Source: an uncultured Erysipelotrichaceae bacterium | GTDB lineage: Bacteria > Bacillota_I > Bacilli_A > Erysipelotrichales > Erysipelotrichaceae | Assembly: GCA_934699415.1 (NCBI GenBank) | Contig: CAKUWO010000011.1 | Coordinates: 1 to 35,884, forward strand | Direction: 5' to 3' | Length of the DNA stretch: 35,884 nt | Shown here: piece after piece, positions 33,633 to 35,884 of the stretch | How positions within the stretch are numbered: position 1 is the first letter of the stretch | How the letters are laid out: each line of letters starts with the position of its first letter | The notes under the pieces: generated by a model | The model's input: only the letters and a program-made list of their open reading frames with translations | Databases searched by the model: none | Told to the model about the DNA's origin: nothing | Translations under genes and position numbers: made by a program

Positions 33633-33672
33633 CTGACACTTTCTCCCACAAACTGCTACTTTCTGACCTTAT
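33633..33672 (-). promoter_or_regulatory. MraZ box: four 10-base direct repeats
   Basis: Read on the minus strand toward the ATG the units are ATAAGGTCAG, AAAGTAGCAG, TTTGTGGGAG and AAAGTGTCAG. They share an AG ending and mostly a WWWGTR core, with an exact 10-base period. Known MraZ sites are TGGG or AAAGTG-type repeats spaced by one helix turn. The third unit contains TGGG, which also serves in the ribosome site, so bound MraZ could affect transcription start or passage. Confidence 0.72.
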
Positions 33673-33700
33673 TTTCGCATTTTTACCCTATAAAGTAAAT

Positions 33701-33725
33701 AAAGAACACATAAAATGTGTTCTTT
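33701..33725. repeat. Perfect inverted repeat upstream of mraZ
   Basis: Ten-base perfect arms 33701-33710 and 33716-33725 (AAAGAACACA/TGTGTTCTTT) around a five-base loop, between the rpmF terminator and the mraZ boxes. Neither side has a continuous T-run, so it is a poor terminator; a backup terminator or a regulator site is possible. Confidence 0.7.
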
Positions 33726-33761
33726 ATCGTTATATATTTAATTATTTATTGAAAAGAAATA

Positions 33762-33791
33762 AGAAAAAAAGGGAATCTTAACGATTCCCTT
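33762..33791 (-). terminator. Intrinsic terminator of yceD-rpmF
   Basis: Nine-base perfect arms 33783-33791 and 33769-33777 (AAGGGAATC/GATTCCCTT) with a five-base loop, followed by TTTTTCTT on the minus strand. Confidence 0.92.
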
Positions 33792-33801
33792 CTCATAAAA
33801 C

Positions 33802-33951
33802 TTATTTATGTCCGCAGTTTGAGCAGATACGATGAGCTAATTTATATTCACCACAAGATGGGCATTTAACCATTGTTGGTGCCATTAACTTATAATGTGT
33901 TCTGCGTTTAGCGGTACGAGTTTTTGAGTTTCTTCTCTGTTGAACAGCCAT
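33802..33951 (-). CDS. rpmF: Ribosomal protein L32
   Basis: A 49-residue large-subunit protein. It begins MAVQQRRNSKTRTAKRRTHY, the standard L32 start, and carries a zinc ribbon, CPSC at 30-33 and CSNC at 43-46. All four cysteines are present, so this is the zinc-binding form rather than a cysteine-free zinc-independent paralog. The AAGGAGG site lies in the last codons of yceD, two bases separate the genes, and a terminator follows. The yceD-rpmF pair is conserved widely in bacteria. Confidence 0.97.
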   Translation of the reverse strand: MAVQQRRNSKTRTAKRRTHYKLMAPTMVKCPSCGEYKLAHRICSNCGHK

Positions 33952-33953
33952 CT

Positions 33954-34472
33954 TTAATCCTCCTTACCAATTTCAAGATCCCGCAATATGTCCCAGCGTG
34001 AATCACGTTTTGCTTTGCGGGACTCTTCAAATTCCGCTTCTGTCATGACTTTCCAGCCATCCCCTTTAGGATACTCTTTTTTCTCTTCACTGACAACCTT
34101 AATCGGTACTTCTGGGAGAATAAAAGATAATAAGAAGTCAATGGTATCAAGTCCATCGATTACACAATAAGCATTCTCTTCTTCATCAATCCTTTCGGCA
34201 TCAATATCATCAAAGTAAAGAATGCTATCATCTTCGATTTCAAATGGAACCATTACATCTTGAAGCGTCATTGCATCCGGGCAAATCATCTTTCCAAAGA
34301 CTCTTACATGAGCTATTAAGCGATCTATCATATCACGATCGATAATGATTTCTGCTTCAATATCTTCTAAAGAGCGAAGATAAGGATAATCATCGAAACT
34401 AATCTTTTCGATGTTTTCCTGATATACTTTTTCATCATTTAAAGTCTTTAAATCCCGATTACTGATTCTCAT
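33954..34472 (-). CDS. yceD: YceD/DUF177 family protein
   Basis: Member of the DUF177 (YceD, YlbN in Bacillus) family, linked to 23S rRNA accumulation and nearly always next to rpmF. The protein is 172 residues and acidic, and the central GKMICPDAMTLQDVMVPFEI matches the family core, which often has CxxC where this one keeps one cysteine. I chose the ATG at 34472 (MRISNRDLK) because GGAG is six bases before it. The longer in-frame extension to 34538 would run through the promoter region and cover the tmcAL start. Confidence 0.88.
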   Translation of the reverse strand: MRISNRDLKTLNDEKVYQENIEKISFDDYPYLRSLEDIEAEIIIDRDMIDRLIAHVRVFGKMICPDAMTLQDVMVPFEIEDDSILYFDDIDAERIDEEENAYCVIDGLDTIDFLLSFILPEVPIKVVSEEKKEYPKGDGWKVMTEAEFEESRKAKRDSRWDILRDLEIGKED

Positions 34473-34492
34473 GCGTTCTCCAATGCTTGTAT

Positions 34493-34522
34493 ATTGTATT
34501 TTACAAGTGGTTCTTTTGTCAA
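34493..34522 (-). promoter_or_regulatory. yceD-rpmF promoter
   Basis: A perfect TTGACA (34522-34517) is followed by 18 bases and TACAAT (34498-34493) on the minus strand. It overlaps the opposing tmcAL promoter almost completely. Confidence 0.72.
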
Positions 34523-34529
34523 TTATAAT
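34500..34529 (+). promoter_or_regulatory. tmcAL promoter
   Basis: TTTACA (34500-34505) is followed by 18 bases and a perfect TATAAT (34524-34529). The tmcAL ATG at 34537 falls at the expected transcript start, so the mRNA is probably leaderless. Confidence 0.75.
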
Positions 34530-34536
34530 AAGTCTC

Positions 34537-35637
34537 ATGAATATTACAGGTATCGTTGTTGAGTATAATCCTTTCCATAATGGACATATACTTCATATTA
34601 ATAAAGCTAGAGAATTAACCAATTCTAATTTAACTATTGCTTGTATGAGTGGCAATTTTACCCAACGTGGTGAAGCAGCCATTATCAATAAATGGGAAAG
34701 AACTAAAATGGCTTTAAAATATGGTGTTGATTTAGTTGTTGAATTACCATTTATCTATTCAAGTCAATGCGCATCTGTTTTTGCTAAAGAAAGTGTTGCC
34801 ATTTTAAAAGAATTAAAGATTAATAATTTAGTCTTTGGCTCAGAAACTAATAATTTAGAAGAATTAAAAGATATTGCATCCTTGCCAGTTAACGTAGACC
34901 ATTTAAAGCAATATCTAAGAAATGGTGAAAGCTATCCTAAAGCTTATGGTTTATTAAATGGTGGCATTTATCCTAATGATTCTTTAGCTGTTCATTATTT
35001 GCGTGCTTTAGAAGGAAGTGATATTAAACCTTATTCTATTAAAAGAGAGGGAGCTTATAACGATATTAAGCTATCTTCTTTATGTAGTGGTAAAGCGATT
35101 AGAGAAGCTTTAAGCAATCATATTGATATCAAAAATGCTACACCAATGATAATTAATGAGCCAATCTTCCATTCCGATATCTACCCTTATTTAAGAAATC
35201 AATTATTATTAAGTGATCGTAATACTATTCAAAAGATATTCTTAGTAAATGAAGGAATTGAGAAGCTATTAATTGATAATGCCTTTAAATATGATAACTA
35301 TGATGATTTCTTAAACGCTTGTGTTTCTAAACGATATACCAAAAGTAGAATCGAAAGAACAATCTTGCAAATTCTTATTCAAAATACTAAAGAGAATATG
35401 AACAACTTAGAAAAACCACATTATATTCGTATCTTAGGTTTTAATGACAAAGGTAGAGCACATCTTGCAACTGTTAAAGAAGAACTTAAACTAGTAACAC
35501 GATTTAAAGAATTACCACAAACCATGAAAAATATTGAAGAAAAAGCTAGTTATTTATATGCTTCTTTAATTCATGATGAAAATAAACGTCAAGAATTCTT
35601 AAAAAGGGAAATGATGGGACCAGTAATCATTAAATAA
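34537..35637 (+). CDS. tmcAL: tRNA(Met) cytidine acetate ligase (TmcAL, YlbM family)
   Basis: Nucleotidyltransferase-like enzyme that uses acetate and ATP to form N4-acetylcytidine at the wobble base of elongator tRNA-Met. The N-terminus GIVVEYNPFHNGH (5-17) holds the HxGH-type ATP-binding motif. MSGNFTQRGEAAIINKWERTKMAL (37-60) and LCSGKAIREAL are family marks. Length is 366, slightly short of the usual 380-410. I chose the ATG at 34537 because family members start almost at this point; the in-frame codons back to 34471 cover the promoter. There is no ribosome site. It is the only plus-strand gene here and is divergent from yceD-rpmF, an arrangement also known from Bacillus. Confidence 0.93.
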   Translation: MNITGIVVEYNPFHNGHILHINKARELTNSNLTIACMSGNFTQRGEAAIINKWERTKMALKYGVDLVVELPFIYSSQCASVFAKESVAILKELKINNLVFGSETNNLEELKDIASLPVNVDHLKQYLRNGESYPKAYGLLNGGIYPNDSLAVHYLRALEGSDIKPYSIKREGAYNDIKLSSLCSGKAIREALSNHIDIKNATPMIINEPIFHSDIYPYLRNQLLLSDRNTIQKIFLVNEGIEKLLIDNAFKYDNYDDFLNACVSKRYTKSRIERTILQILIQNTKENMNNLEKPHYIRILGFNDKGRAHLATVKEELKLVTRFKELPQTMKNIEEKASYLYASLIHDENKRQEFLKREMMGPVIIK

Positions 35638-35663
35638 AAGCTCAGTTAAATAACTGAGCTTTT
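35636..35663. terminator. Bidirectional terminator of tmcAL and yebC
   Basis: Twelve-base perfect arms 35636-35647 and 35652-35663 with a four-base loop. T-rich tails occur on both sides, and convergent genes end at 35637 (plus) and 35666 (minus). Confidence 0.9.
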
Positions 35664-35665
35664 AT

Positions 35666-35884
35666 TTAATCGTTTTCTTTAACGTTATGGAAAATCTCTT
35701 GAACATCTTCAACATCATTTAAAAGAGTTAAAAGACGATTCCAAAGTTCCTGATCTTCAGGATTATCAATTGTTACATATTCCTGAGGAATCATTTTTAA
35801 GCCTAAAGTTTCAAACTCAACACCAGGATATGCTTCTTCTAAAGCTTCCTGGGCAGCATGGAAATCAGAAGGATCTGTATAAAC
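35666..35884 (-). CDS. yebC: YebC/PmpR family protein, C-terminal part (cut by window edge)
   Basis: The last 72 codons of a minus-strand gene that continues beyond the right edge. Recognisable stretches are VYTDPSDFHAAQEALEEAY, LKMIPQEYVTID and the typical ending LLTLLNDVEDVQEIFHN. YebC proteins act as transcription regulators (PmpR) and, as shown for some members, relieve ribosome stalling at proline stretches. The start and the DNA- or rRNA-binding N-terminal domain are not in this window. Confidence 0.9.
   Translation of the reverse strand, partial: VYTDPSDFHAAQEALEEAYPGVEFETLGLKMIPQEYVTIDNPEDQELWNRLLTLLNDVEDVQEIFHNVKEND

Noticed and set aside
34473..34538. N-terminal extension of yceD, and the matching 22-codon extension of tmcAL (34471-34536)
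   Set aside because: Both run through the overlapping promoters, and family alignments begin at MRISNRDLK and MNITGIVVEYNPFHNGH respectively.
1..35884. CRISPR array, tRNA genes, phage or toxin-antitoxin systems
   Set aside because: No regularly spaced repeats, cloverleaf-like stretches or such genes were seen; nearly all DNA is occupied by recognised housekeeping genes.

Overview
This strongly AT-rich window carries a compact, almost entirely co-oriented (minus strand) block of housekeeping genes. It looks like a low-GC Firmicute, most likely from the Erysipelotrichia/Mollicutes side of the phylum. That placement is an inference from AT-rich codon use, ribosome binding sites of the AGGAGG type, a single-chain pyruvate:ferredoxin oxidoreductase with L-lactate dehydrogenase (anaerobic fermenter), a short dcw cluster starting with mraZ, and MraZ-box-like repeats similar to those of Mollicutes. 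No 16S rRNA or other species marker is present.

Reading the minus strand in its own direction (right to left): the cut 3' end of yebC (35666-35884) shares a bidirectional terminator with the only plus-strand gene, tmcAL. Divergent from tmcAL is yceD-rpmF. Next comes the division and wall cluster mraZ-rsmH-ftsL-pbp-mraY, which ends in a strong terminator at mraY. Then follow recJ, apt, relA, hisS and aspS (repair, purine salvage, stringent response, tRNA charging). After these come ldh, an unrecognised gene that looks like a decayed ADP-ribosylglycohydrolase, and cdd. The classic rpsB-tsf-pyrH-frr-uppS-cdsA-dxr block follows (translation, UMP kinase, ribosome recycling, undecaprenyl and phospholipid precursors, isoprenoid synthesis). 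An autoregulated-looking marR-degV pair separates dxr from its usual partner rseP, which is followed by galE. A surface operon comes next: a membrane-anchored DUF4352-like protein, a secreted glucosaminidase and a kinase-less PASTA-like protein, with pyrR translationally coupled at its end. nifJ follows, and downstream of its terminator lies the 5' end of a group IIC intron, cut by the window edge.

The genes mainly serve envelope building (MraY, class B PBP, FtsL, UppS, CdsA, Dxr, glucosaminidase, PASTA protein), translation and nucleotide salvage. Gene ends are very tight: stop codons lie inside terminator stems (galE, dxr, apt) and several starts overlap the preceding stop.

No clearly new multi-gene system is visible. 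The best leads are the group IIC intron behind the nifJ terminator, three candidate leaderless genes (marR, tmcAL, recJ) including a MarR operator overlapping a near-consensus promoter, the 10-bp-period MraZ box, the degenerate ADP-ribosylglycohydrolase-like protein beside ldh, the PASTA-like protein with a 140-residue tandem duplication, and MraY lacking two histidines of its HHH motif. I found no tRNA, rRNA, CRISPR array or insertion sequence. No gap without a gene exceeds 300 bases.
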